Origin: Entomortierella parvispora
Taxonomy: Eukaryota; Mortierellomycota; Mortierellomycetes; Mortierellales; Mortierellaceae
DNA: 64,000 nt
Assembly: GCA_963573315.1 (NCBI GenBank)
Contig: OY752143.1
Coordinates: 310,001-374,000, forward strand
Direction of reading: 5' to 3'
The notes under the pieces were generated by a model. The model was given only the letters and a program-made list of their open reading frames with translations. It was not told the origin of the DNA and did no database searches. Every line of letters begins with the position of its first letter. Position 1 is the stretch's first letter. The position numbers and the translations under genes were made by a program. This document shows positions 33,050 through 44,742 of this stretch, piece by piece.

Positions 33050-33936
33050 GATGGTGGTTGGTTTGCAATTCCTGTCGGTTGCAATGCAATATGCTGATCT
33101 TGTTCCCTAGGAAAGATGCCTCGAGTCGATATTGTTCCTGTTGTCTTGTCGCGGTCGTTGAATGAAGAATGCACGCAAGGTGGCATTCGCGCTTTTCAGG
33201 CGGCTTAGATTTCGAAAAAAGTGTGACTGTCATCTGTGCCACGAGCAGATCGAGCCAACGAGTGCTTGGGAAAGGTGAAAGGGATTCAAGGGTAGCACCT
33301 GATCTCCAAGAGAGGTGGGTAAACCAGTTCCGACGCTTCAATGCGCAGTTGGCTTTCATGGATCATGAGAGCGGGTAATTGGTCTACTGGCGGTGTTGGT
33401 GCGCAGGATCAGAGGAAGAGAAGAGAGAAGGAAGCAGGGAGCAAGGAGAACAGAAAGCACAAGGACATCAGAGAGACAGAGTGTGTGTGTGGGAGAGAAA
33501 GAATGAGAGCCGATGTCTCTACCAAGAAGCAAAGGACAGACAGAGAGATAGGCAGACAGGCACAAAGAAAGAAAGAAGAGTGAGAAAGAGAGAGGAGGAT
33601 GGCCTGATTCTTCTCACGGTCAGGTGATGCATCTGATTCCCCCTCTTCCACGCCGTGCAAATCTAATCTGCGGCACGCCTCTCCACTCATTTCTGTCACC
33701 CGCTCTCTCCTGAGAGTGTGCCAGCAAGCAAAGAAAACACCAACCGCGGCCGTTCTCCGTGTCCACTTCGTTTTTTTTTTCACTCTCCTCTCCTCTCTCC
33801 ACATCCTATCTCTTCTTCTTCTTCTTCTTCCTCTTTTCTTCTTTTTCTTTTCAGATCTTCCATCCCCATCCCCATCCCCATCCCTCCTCTCCTCTCCTTG
33901 CCCCTCTTGTACATTTCTCCATCCTCCCTCATCACA
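33050..33936. promoter_or_regulatory. Bidirectional intergenic promoter region (Siva-like gene / BCAT)
   Basis: The flanking genes start divergently at 33049 (-) and 33937 (+). Plus-strand GA-rich DNA (33410-33600) gives way to a CT-rich tract (33770-33935) directly before the BCAT start, a pyrimidine-rich leader pattern common in fungal housekeeping genes. No TATA element was identified with confidence. Confidence 0.6.
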
Positions 33937-35603
33937 ATGTTTGTCCAAAGAACAATGCGCCAGGCCATCAAGGCCCACAACGCCTTCGCCTCCTCCTCCT
34001 CCTACAGCGCCAAGGTCCTTTCCTCCACCACCTTCTCTCGCTTCTACAGCTCCCAGGTGACTCCTTTGGACGCCTCCAAGCTCCAGGTTGAAAAGTCTTC
34101 CAAGCAAAAAAAGCTCCAGGCCAATTCCGAGTTGGTCTTTGGAAAGACTTTTACCGACCACATGTTGACCGTCGAGTGGGAGGCCGGTAAAGGTTGGGGT
34201 ACACCCCAGATCAAGGAGTATGGAAAGCTTCAGTTGGACCCTTCCGCCGTCGTCTTCCATTACGCCTTTGAGTGCTTTGAAGGCATGAAGGCTTACAAGG
34301 ACAAGGATGGAAAGACCCGTCTCTTCCGTCCTGACATGAACATGAAGCGTTTCAACCGTAGTGCCAACCGCATTGCCCTTCCTGTAAGCACAAAACAACA
34401 AACCCCCTTCCCCCCCCCCCTACTCTTTCCCCTTTTCCTGTCTCTCTGCCTTGTACCTGAGAGAATGTTTTTGCATTGAAATGCTGACTGACATTCTTTA
34501 TGATTATATTTCTTGTTATCTATTAGAGCTTCGAGGGTGAAGAGTTGACAAAGTTGATTGGCGAGTTCTTGAAGGTGGATGATCGTTGGATCCCCAAGGG
34601 TCGCGGTTACTCGTTGTACTTGCGCCCTACCATGATTGGTACCCAGGAATCCTTGGGCGTCGGTGCTTCCAACAAGGCCATGATCTTTGTGATTGCTTCC
34701 CCCGTCGGTCCTTACTTCCCCTCTGGATTCGCGGCTGTGAACTTGCTGGCCACGACAGAGAAGGTTCGTGCCTGGCCCGGTGGAACCGGTGATTCCAAGG
34801 TCGGAGGCAACTATGCTCCTTGCATCAAGCCTCAATTGGATGCCAACAAGGAGGGTTTCCAGCAAAACTTGTGGTTGTTTGGTGAGGACCATCAGGTCAC
34901 TGAGGTCGGTACCATGAACTGCTTTGTTTACTGGAAGAACGAGCAGGGCGAGACCGAGTTGATCACCCCTGCTTTGGACGGCCAGATCTTGCCCGGTGTC
35001 ACCCGTGACAGTATCTTGTCCTTGGCCCGTCAGTGGGGCGAGTTCAAGGTCTCGGAGCGCAAGTTCACCATGAAAGACCTTGTCAAGGCCGATAAGGAGG
35101 GTCGTATCATTGAGATGTTTGGTAAGTCTCCTACTGAATGTTTTTTGTGTGTGTGTCCGCAGTTGGTACCATGTGCATTCGATCATTGCACAAAAGGGGG
35201 AACGTTTGCCATGCATGCAATTGGATGCAAGGAGATTTCTTGTGCCTGGAAAAAGTTTTCCATGTCGCACAAGAAGTAGATCCTTGATCGCCAGAGGTTA
35301 CTCATTTGGGTCACCTTTTTTTTTTTTTTCTTTTTTTTCCTTATCACAATTGAAACAAATACTAATGACAAATGTACCGCCTTTTTGTTCTATGCATTTC
35401 CTTTTGCTATAGGTGCCGGAACTGCTTGCATCGTTTGCCCCATCAAGAGGATCCACTACGATGGCCACGATATCCACGTCCCTCTTGATCCCTCGGACAA
35501 GACCTCCCAGGCTGGAAAGTTGACCAAGCGTATTAACGACTCGATCATGGATATCCAGTACGGTGATGCTCAGGGACCCGCCGGCTGGTCTGTTGTTGTC
35601 TAA
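33937..35603 (+). CDS. BAT1: Branched-chain amino-acid aminotransferase, mitochondrial type
   Basis: A class IV PLP enzyme that transfers the amino group between leucine, isoleucine or valine and 2-oxoglutarate. Three exons are inferred: 33937-34383, 34527-35121 and 35413-35603, totalling 410 residues. The N-terminus (MFVQRTMRQAIKAHNAF, Ser-rich, few acids) looks like a mitochondrial presequence. Family stretches are DPSAVVFHYAFECFEGMKAY, RLFRPDMNMKRFNRSANRI, GYSLYLRPTMIGTQESLGV, GGTGDSKVGGNYAP (PLP lysine at about residue 240) and NEQGETELITPALDG. The motif CIVC at residues 353-356 corresponds to the redox-active CXXC of mammalian BCATs. The symbol follows the yeast mitochondrial isozyme and is by family only. 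Confidence 0.96.
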
Positions 35604-35736
35604 GTCGGTTGTTCGTTCCTCTTTCAACATCTCTTAGTTTTTTGATCCCCCTTCTTTTACCCTCATTTCATTATTAAAAAATCGCGTTTATATTATTTAC
35701 AAAAGCTTTATGGATAAATATATATTTTTTTTCTTC

Positions 35737-38700
35737 TTAGAATGAATATGCAGATGATGAGGAAGAAGCAATAACGGGTGGCAATGGTTGTGAAAAAGCA
35801 GAATGCAAAGGTGCTCCAGACGCGACGACGGAGGCATATGAAAAGGGTAACGTGGCCGCAGCGGCCACAGCGGCTGCTGCAGAAGAAGAAGAGGCCGAGG
35901 CTATCGACGAGGACGAGGACGAGGATGGTGGAGAGGTCAGGGAAGGGAACGACGTGAGCAAGTCTGTTTTTTGGTGCGTCGTCAGATGGTGACTCGTCCT
36001 GCTTGTGATCCATTGGCGACGACCCTGGAAGACGACCTCGTCTTCTTCATCAGACTCACTCTCATCATCATTGTCGTCGTCCAGAGGATGGCTGCTGCCA
36101 TTGGAGGCAGTCTTGGACTCGACTGCACAAGACACTGAGGGTTCTGGGATGTTGGCTTGGCTGAAGGATGTCAGGGAGCTCAGGTTGGAGGACAGCTGCT
36201 TGGCTTTTGCAACCCCGGCGTACGTCAGAGTCGATTGCGCCACTGGAGAGGAACAAGTCATTTGAGAGGTGCTGGTTGTTGAAGGGGATGAAGGAGAAAG
36301 AGGCGGGAACGCACTTTCAGACGGACCTGAAGGCTCGGGGGTCGTCGTCTCAAAAGTTTGCGATGACCATGTAGAGGACCTAGGAGTGGTCTCCAGCGAT
36401 CCCTCTTTCGCGATTATTGGCTCCTCCATCTCGACATCCAGAGGACTTGCACCATTGGCGGTCAAGGTCGAAAACGGGACAACACGGTCTGCAATTCCTT
36501 CTTCATCCTCATCCTCGTCGTCATCTTCGGCAAGGACTGAACGACGTGGAGAAGCCTGGTATTCTGAATCTGCATCGCCAATGTCGATATCTTCGTCCTC
36601 AGCATCAGGTACATCGTCCCAACTTGTCCTGGCAATTCTTGTCGCGACAGGTTTCCTCTCTTCCTCTTCTTCTTCAGAGCTCTCATCACTGCTGTCGTCC
36701 TCATCGTCCTCGTCATCTTCGTCACTGCTCTGGTCTTGGTCCTTTTGAAACAGCAACTGGATCTGCACTTTCTCGCCCTCCCCATGCTCATCGTCATCGT
36801 TCTCAATGTCAATCTCTTCCTCCATCGTGGCTGGCTCTCCATGTTTTGGATTCTGGTGGAATACAGGGGAGACCTTCTTCTTCTTGGATGCAGAAGTCTT
36901 GTCCTCATGCTTTGACTTTTTGGATGACCTTTTCTTCTTTTTCTTGGGCGGCGGGTTTAGTTCGGCCGGACCCCCAGAATAGATGCGAACATCTCGGTCA
37001 GGATCCTGCTGCAACCTCAACAAAAGCTCTTGGATCGGCTCACAAACGGGTGCATCGCCATAGAATCCATTCTCCACGATCCAGGTCACGACCCTGGCTG
37101 TCCAGATCCTGACGTTCGCCACGACATCAACGGCCAAGTGATCAATCATCAATGGCATAAAATGCTGCTCAAACTCTTCGATCGGGATCCCTTGGTCCAA
37201 AAGAGCCTGGATAATTTGAACCGCCACAACTCTAGACCTGAATCCGCCATGAATGCCAAAATCGGCCGTCTGAAGAATCACTTGCTCCTTGAGGGTCGTC
37301 ATTTTCACGTTCTTCTCGGTTGTCGGCAAAGGGGTGGGCTCCAAGGTTGTCTCATCAGAGACATCGTTTGTAGTCGTGGTACCGGTCATATCTTGCATCT
37401 CGACATCTTCCCCTTCAGTTGGTGCAACCTGTGCTTCCTCCTCTTCCTCCTCTTCTTCCTCATCATGTTCGTCATGCTCTGGAATAGGCACAAGCCCAAC
37501 GCGCTCACTCGCATCCCAAAGGGCGGGAAAGCTCATTACTCCCGATTCTCGAATCGTAGAGACGCTGTCTGTGCAAGCCTTCACGCACAATGGCATCAAA
37601 AACCTGACCAAATCCTCTGCCTCTGCCAATTCGCACAGGGCAGGTAGGTGACCCGCCAAGGAATCACGCAGTCGCCAATTGCTCGATCGTTCCAAATCAG
37701 TCCAGGAGTTATGGAGTTCCTGCAGGGCTTTGGATCTATCCTCGACAGAGAGTGCGGCCAAGAATTCAACCACATGGCCCAAGACACCTTCTTTGACCTC
37801 ATCTTCGGCAGCAAGGCAGTCCGAAAAGGCCACGGCCAAGTCTCGACCGGCCAGTTCAGGACCAAGAATCTTGGCCACCTCGTGCAACGAGCAGGCAAGA
37901 GAACGTCGGATCGGTGATCTGAATGTGCCAGCAAGGCGCATGTACACGGGCTTCATGAGCTCCCACTTCGACCGACCTGCAGTGAAGATGACAGCTAAAG
38001 TACGATTTTTAAAAAAAAGGGAAAGAAAACGCCAAAAAGCGAGTATGAGCAATTGGCCTAAAATTCCTGATTCCTGCCCGGTTTGTCAAAGAGGCGACAA
38101 AAAGCCCTATAAATATCGACACGCTTACCTGGGAAACTAAAGGCACACATGACGGCACGCTCATACTCATTGATAGGATGCTGACCCATGCTCAAGAAAT
38201 GGTTCAAAAGGGAATCCGGGACCTGTTCTCTTTCAAACTTTGCAATCACCTCGCCCAACACTTCCATGATGGAGTTTCGGACGCTGTAACTGACATCGGC
38301 CGAAAAGATGTTGTAAACCTCCTCAGCCTTGCTTGCTTTCATCTCCATGGTTGGAAGGGCGCCGATCAAGGGAGCGAGGATGGTACAACAGGCCCGACGA
38401 ATGTGCCAGGTATCATCCTGAACAAAGGCGTCATAAATGGGCAAGAGTTGGTTCTCGACTACGGACGGGTCGACGATCGAACAAAGAGTTCCGAGAGCCA
38501 TGACAATCTCCTGTTTGGTGAATAGAGAAGCGAGTTTTTGCCCGACACGATCAGTATATGGTCTTGCTATTCCTTTTATGGCCGTGGTTCCTGTGGATCC
38601 AGAGGGCACAGGACCAGAGGGCGCAATGGCGACTGTAGCCGATGTTTGTCCTAGAACAGTAGTAGGTTTGTGGATGCTGACCTTGCGAACATAGAACTCA

Positions 38701-40355
38701 GAGTTGTTCATAAACTTTTCAAGCGTAGGGATGACAATGTTTGTACATCTGACAGGTCCCAAAAGCTTGGCTTGCGTCGTCAAGAGCTACGTTGGGTAAA
38801 AAAGGAGATCATACCCAGGGGTGAATTAATACTTGTGCAGATTTTTTTTTTTAAAAAAAAGATATCTCTCTCATTGATGGCCTTACCACGACAACGAGCA
38901 TCTTGGCGAGCTCTCCTTTCCGTTCTTCTTCTTCCTGAGCCGTTGTATTGCCGTAGCTGAATTCGTTCTGGTACAGGCTCTCTTCAGCCTCTTCATGGTT
39001 ATCCTCATGACCATGGTTATTGTAAAGATTTTCCAAACCAGCAATGACGCCGTTCAGAATCTCACTCTCCATGATTTCCTCGGACACGTTCTCAGAGACA
39101 GAGGCAACGGCTACTCTTGTCTGATGAGCAATACCAGAGACTTGGTCCAAGAGAAGGTTCAGAAAGATGGCTGTAAAGACCCCGTGGGGCAAGGGTCGTT
39201 TCTGTCCAGGGTATTCGTCCTCCAATGGGTCCTCTTGGTCATCCTCAACGAATTCTGTTGGGAGACTGTGGTCGATTATGGTATTCTAGACAAGAAAAAG
39301 TTGAAGTCGTCTGAGATTCGAATTCTCTACCGCGAATAAGAGGGACGAACGAAAGCATGCAAACATGTCTATAAAGAAATAATAGAGTTCCTTTTGAGGC
39401 AATGTGCCTACTACAAGAAGGACCAAAACTTACATTAAAAAAGTATAGTACAATCTTGTCGAGCTGTGTGGCAAGGGCTTCTCTGACTGCATCCATAGCG
39501 TCTGTAGAAAAATCCTTGACGATGGGTATGACATGTCTAATAGCCTCGCGCATCTCCATCTGTGGCAAAAGCGTCGTTATTTCTCGAGCCAAAAAGGATC
39601 TAAGAAGAGGAGTGGAGAGCGATTTCAATTAGTGACAATAGATGCAAGCGACTTGTCGAGGTCGCACAAAAGGTGCAGAGAAGATGCCAGACGAAATTAG
39701 AAACTCTACCGACCCTCCGCTCCTTGTCACCATCCTTGTGTTTGCCACGAGCACACAAGCAACAAATGAGCAAACACAAGAAGAAGGTCCAACAATGCTC
39801 TCTGGACTCAATTTTGTGTTTTCACTCTGGTACAACAAAGAGGTTCAGCCCAATGGATCTCCATCTTCATCCACACTTTTCCTCCGCGGCCCAATTAAAA
39901 ACAAAGGAAATCCCAAAGGAAATCCCAAACTTACCGGTGGAAGTGATATTGACTCTGAGAAAGTAGCTGGACTTTTTCGAGTGCGGTGAGGTTTGGTTCA
40001 GAAAGGAGTTGAACTACATTTGTTTCTTCGTCGAGCTCCATGCGATGTGAAATCAATGATCCTACACATTTTGAAGATAAAAAGATATGGATGATATTAG
40101 GTCGAGTCAACAGTGCCAGCACAGAGGATGTTGTTGGATAAACAAAAGAGGCAAGGGGAGCGAGGCAGGCAGGAATTGGTTACCAGCACTCATTTGGGCC
40201 AGCAAATTTTCAGTGTCGACTGGGTCAAAGGCATCGTCCTGGTCTGTGGCGAGCACCAGGTAGGAGAGGGCCTTGTCCTCCTGCTCGAGTTGCTCCTCGT
40301 CCTCGTCACCAAAATACAAGCCGAGATCTGTGCGCGGATGTTGTGATTGTGCCAT
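35737..40355 (-). CDS. HEAT-repeat protein, protein phosphatase 4 regulatory subunit 1-like
   Basis: Six exons are inferred: 40355-40184, 40061-39935, 39599-39434, 39285-38887, 38786-38129 and 37976-35737, totalling 1253 residues; all junction phases agree. Helical HEAT-type repeats fill about residues 50-860. Examples are REAIRHVIPIVKDFSTDAMD, FMNNSEFYVRKVS, LLPIYDAFVQDDTWHIRRAC and VSYSVRNSIMEVLGEVIAKF. The VRKV and WxxRxAC repeat signatures and the acidic N-terminus resemble PP4R1, a scaffold regulating the PP4 catalytic subunit. An acidic loop interrupts the repeats (about 700-740). The C-terminal 380 residues are disordered, with long Asp/Glu/Ser runs and Lys-rich patches. Other HEAT scaffolds (PP2A A-subunit relatives) are less likely. 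Target and location are inferred from family only. Confidence 0.75.
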
Positions 40356-41655
40356 GCGATGTTTTTGCCATGCGAACACAAACAACATTGGAAAAGGAAA
40401 GAGGCGAGAGAGAGAGAGAGAGAGAGGAACAAGCAGGCCGTTAGTATATCGAAAACAGGCGCAACAACAACATTCGTCAGACGATCTTTTTTTTTTTTTT
40501 TTGATCGATTGGATGCGGGGTGGAAAGGTCCCTTGTCTCTTTTTTCTTTCTCTCCATCTCTCTGCATCAGACATGGGTTCGCCCCAATGTCGATTTGATC
40601 CAGGCACCGTGTTTGTGTTTGCATATCGCATCACGCACACATGCACGCACGCACGCACGCAAAAGCACCACCTTTGCTCTTCCTCAGTCATGTCACCACC
40701 CCTGATCCACATCTGCATTGTGTCGTTGGCTGAAACACAAATCCTCCTGCAGACGTTTCCCTCGTTAGGCGGGAAAGAATGGCTGTGCCAATGTTCTCTA
40801 CCGTTTACTCTGTCTGTCAAACTCTTTCTCTTGCTCTCCTCTGACAGGAAGGAAACCACCCCGCTATTTTTCATTTTGTTACTTTGCTCCTTTTCTGCCT
40901 TCCCAATTCTGTCCTCGGCAGACCTCGGGGGAGGGGGCAAAAGGCAGGGCAAGGCAGCATCTCAATGATTTTCCCGCACTTTTAGTTTGTTTTTTTTTTC
41001 TTTCTTTTTCGTCCACTCGCTCATTCGATCTCTACCCACTCTTTTGTATTTTTTTTTTTACAAAGCCAGAGGCACATGCACAACACAAACTGAGAGGGAG
41101 ATGGGAAAAGAATAAAGATATTCAGCTGCTTTGGCTTGGGTAAGAGAAAACAAACAAACTGGGTCCCAAATCCCTCCGACTGACCGACCGACCCAAACCA
41201 AACAACACACACTCCACTCGACGACTCTCTCATCGCTCGTGCAGGTGCAGGACCACCACACCACATGCGCGCTCACTATGCATGGAAGCAAAACCATAGC
41301 CCTGCGCCGTTGCTTGCTCACGCCCACTTTCACAAGATGTACTCTTTTTCCACTCGAAGGGGCGTCTCTTTTTTTTTCTTCTTCTTTTTTCTTTCCCTGG
41401 GACCAGGGCAACGAAGAGAACGAAAAGAATGGAAAATAAGCTTGCAGTGTGTGTTGTGTTTGTGTGTGGGAGAGAGGGGAGGGGGAGGACAAGGGCTGCA
41501 GCCATACGCCGCTAGCCCCGGCATGTCCATCTCACAAGACAGAAAAAAATATCACAAGGGAGGTTTTTTTTTTTTTTTTTTTTTTTGTGAATGTCATGTT
41601 TGTTCTCGCATGGCTCATTTCCACGACGAACAATGTGGAGATGCAGCTCTGATGC

Positions 41656-41687
<32 letters not shown>

Positions 41688-42650
41688 ACACACACTGTTC
41701 TCAGTTGTGCTTCATAAGGGTATCAAGTCGAAGCACATACCTGCCATAGGTTAGAATGAGTGAATGAAGAAGTGAGGGAAGAAGAAAAAAAAAATAAAAA
41801 AATAAAAATAAAAAAAAGGAGAATAGACAATGAAGTAGGAAGAAGGAAGAAGGAGGGAGAGGAAGGAGGAGGACGGACTTGTTGCAAAAGAGATAGAGTG
41901 AGGGTAGGGGGGGGGGGGGAGAAGAAGAAAAAGTGATGGAGAGGAGAGGAGGGAATGGGAGAGAACGAGGGTCATGAAAGGAATCAAGATGCAAAAGGAA
42001 GAGAGAGCCGCTCTGTTCCTGTGTGTGTGTCTCTCTGTTCCTGTGAGTCTCGTCCGCTCTGTCACCGACAAACGACTGAACTGATAACACAAAGTTTTTT
42101 CCTTTTAGTGCTTCCACCCACACATCTCTCGTCTCCCCTTCTCCCTTCTCCAGCATCCACTGCCCTGCGCCCTACCACTGCCATGTACCCTGCTGGTGGC
42201 TCACTGACTGGCTGACTGGCTGACTGATTGACCGGCTCACCGGAAGGACTGACAACATACATTATCGACTACATGTACATGCCATGACTGACTGACTGGT
42301 CCACGCACAGACAGGTCCACGAACAGACCCCCACCAACCCACCCAAAGACTAACACAGCAGGCACAAACCCTTTTCTGCCTGCTCTGTCTGCTCAGTTCA
42401 GGCACCGACCACAATCTTCTTGCCGCCGCCATTTCTACTGCAAACCTTCCCCGCCCGCTGCACATGTCTCTCTGACTCTCCTCTCGTTTCTCTCAATCCT
42501 CTTCTTCCCCTGCTGGCCTACTCTCGCTCGCTTGCCTCTGCCTTTAGTTGAATTATATTTTGCTGCATGTTTGTTTATTTTACGCCCGTAAATAAATTCG
42601 CTCCAATATTTCTGACCCTTCAGTCCAATTGCTTAAAAGTCTCGGTCCAA
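40356..42650. other. Intergenic region upstream of the PP4R1-like gene
   Basis: About 2.3 kb between two minus-strand genes. Low-complexity tracts dominate: a GA repeat (40407-40424), T runs (40489-40502, 41564-41586), a 13-G run (about 41909-41921), CT repeats (41655-41690), A/T-rich DNA (41788-41818) and GACN tetranucleotides (42203-42235, 42286-42298). No exon is supported. Confidence 0.55.
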
Positions 42651-44122
42651 TTAGACCTCGTCATCCTCATAGTCGTCGTCAATCAGCGTGTTGATTTCAG
42701 AGTCCACGGGCAAATTGTGGTACGTCTGCGACCGCTTGGGACGATAGCATTTGGCGAACAAGATCACAAACATGTCCTTGATAAAGTCAAACGCCTCTGC
42801 CCACCAGTGGTAGTTGGGGATCTGCTTCAATCCACGAGCATGGTGCACCACCCGGTTGTAGGCAATGCCGCCCAACAAATACACTGCCACCACAACACCG
42901 ATACTATGAATAACAATAATAGTGGGTTAGCACTGACAACACACCTCTCATTCTCTCTTGTGAGTCCAAAAAACAGAAGACAGAAGACATGAAACGCGAG
43001 CTCTTACATCGTGCCAAAGACTCCACCGCCACTGCCGCCACCTCCACTGGGGCGCTCCGTTGAACAAGCCTCAGGGGTACGCCATTCGAACCAGAGATGG
43101 CACTCGTTGTTGTTGGCGATGAGAATAGGGTTACCCTATAATTCATTTTTTACATTTTTTTTTTTTTTTTTTTGCCAAGACAAGGAAAATAGGAACAGCA
43201 TTTTCAAACAGTTAACAAAAGTTCGTGCCACGTATCCTTTTCAAAGATCATGTTCATGCCTCCCCGTCTCATTATATTTTTTACCTGTCCGCTGACAGTA
43301 GGATCACAAATGAATCGGATCAAGGTCGATCTCTTGTAGTTGGAAGCATCAGGGCACTCGCTGCCGCCTTCATATTTGAGAACCAGGTTATCACCTATGA
43401 TGGGTAGGGACATAGTCATAAAATCCAACAAAAAAAAGGTGGTGTATGTCAGGCTTCAGTTCTTTCGCGTTTCTCTGTTTGCAACAATCCTAGTTTCTTT
43501 TCCATTCCTGTCTCCAGACAACTTCTTTTTTTTTACCTTCAAAGAAAGGTCTCGTGCTCACGGCGCTATCATGAAGAGAGTGAGAGAATGAAGAGAGAAT
43601 ACACGAATATGTTATGTTTCCACACTTTACGACGAAAGAATGAGGCAAATGTCTGTTTTTTAAAAGTCGATATCTGTCTTCTTACCCATATGAAAATCCT
43701 TTGCTCCGTTTGCCCCAGGACGCGATATTCATTCCAATAGGGTCCTTGACTCCCAACTCGTCATGAAGAACAGTGTGGCAAACATTCAACCGGTATTCAG
43801 TCGACTGGTCACTTCCAGTATCCGGCATCCAATCCTTACTAAAGAAAAAAAAAAGAAATGTAGAGTAAGAAAAAGGATTTTAGCGTGTTGAGAGAACCAT
43901 GATTGCTTTTTTCTTGAGAGTCCGAGTTGAAGCTTCGAGTCTTTCTTCTCAGTCTTCTTACTCGGAATCCTTGGTGCGGGTCAATGAGCGCAGGTCGTAA
44001 AACTTGTTGGTGGTGGGATGAGTCGCCGTGCATTCAATGTCCTCGGCAGCCACCACGACCAAGGTGACGGTCGCGAGGGCGAGGGCGAGGGCGGCCAGGC
44101 ACTTTGAGGCAGAAGTCAGCAT
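42651..44122 (-). CDS. Mannose-6-phosphate-receptor-like type I membrane protein (MRH domain)
   Basis: Six exons are inferred: 44122-43962, 43838-43686, 43565-43537 (a 29-base micro-exon), 43394-43285, 43135-43008 and 42903-42651, totalling 277 residues. In order: a signal peptide (ALALALATVTLVVVA), a lumenal domain with six spaced cysteines (ECTATH, NVCHTV, SECPD, FICDP, NECHLW, EACSTE), a Gly/Ser linker, one membrane span (IIGVVVAVYLLGGIAYN, about 194-212) and an acidic cytosolic tail ending DDDYEDDEV. The motif ECHLWFEWRTPEAC is typical of the mannose-6-phosphate receptor homology fold. Sorting of glycosylated hydrolases between Golgi and vacuole is the family role (Mrl1, Atg27 and MPR relatives). 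The exact subfamily is uncertain. The ATG at 44122 was preferred because the signal peptide follows it directly. Confidence 0.85.
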
Positions 44123-44742
44123 GGTCGCGCGAATGTCCAGATTTCGAGATGGATGGAGAAGCAAAAGAAGAAAAAAGCCAAGCAACCGGCGGGGGGTGAA
44201 GAACGGTCTGGGGGGAGAATGAGGGGAAAGGGGATGGGCGGACTGTCATTTTTTTTCTATTCTTCTCGCTTTGATTCTTTCGTGTTCGTTCCTCCCAATG
44301 TCCAATTGTCGCTTCCCCCCCTTCCTTCCTTCCTTGGTCGACCTTCGGCTCTTTGTGTTCGCCCGCATCCGCTTGGTATTTGTATTAATGATAATATTGT
44401 TTGGTTTATTTGATGTACAATGATTAGTGCGAGATATAGAATATGCTGGACAATGGCAACATCCGAGTGCTGCAATTACGGGTGACTATTAGTATGTTAT
44501 ACAATGTTGAGGCGATAGGGCGGTGTGCTTTGTTCTTTTGGTGACTCTTCTCACAGAGAAAGACTCTAGAGAGAAAAAGAGAGCCAGGAGAAGTGTGCAA
44601 GAAAGAGAGTTGCCAAGGGGGTTTCGACCATGACGCAAATAATGACAACGGATCGACCCTCTCCCTTCTCCTTTTCGTCCTGCTCCCTTTGTCTACTCTT
44701 CTTCTCCCTCCTCCTCCTCCTTCTCTTCCTCCTTCTACCCCT
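44123..44742. other. Intergenic region upstream of the MRH receptor gene
   Basis: About 620 bp between two minus-strand genes: promoter of the receptor gene and 3' end of the next gene. CT-rich stretches flank it (44650-44740); no exon is seen. Confidence 0.55.

Noticed and set aside
33409-34401. Minus-strand 330-residue ORF opposite BCAT
   Set aside because: It is the complement of BCAT coding sequence and GA-rich promoter DNA; BCAT is unambiguous on the plus strand.
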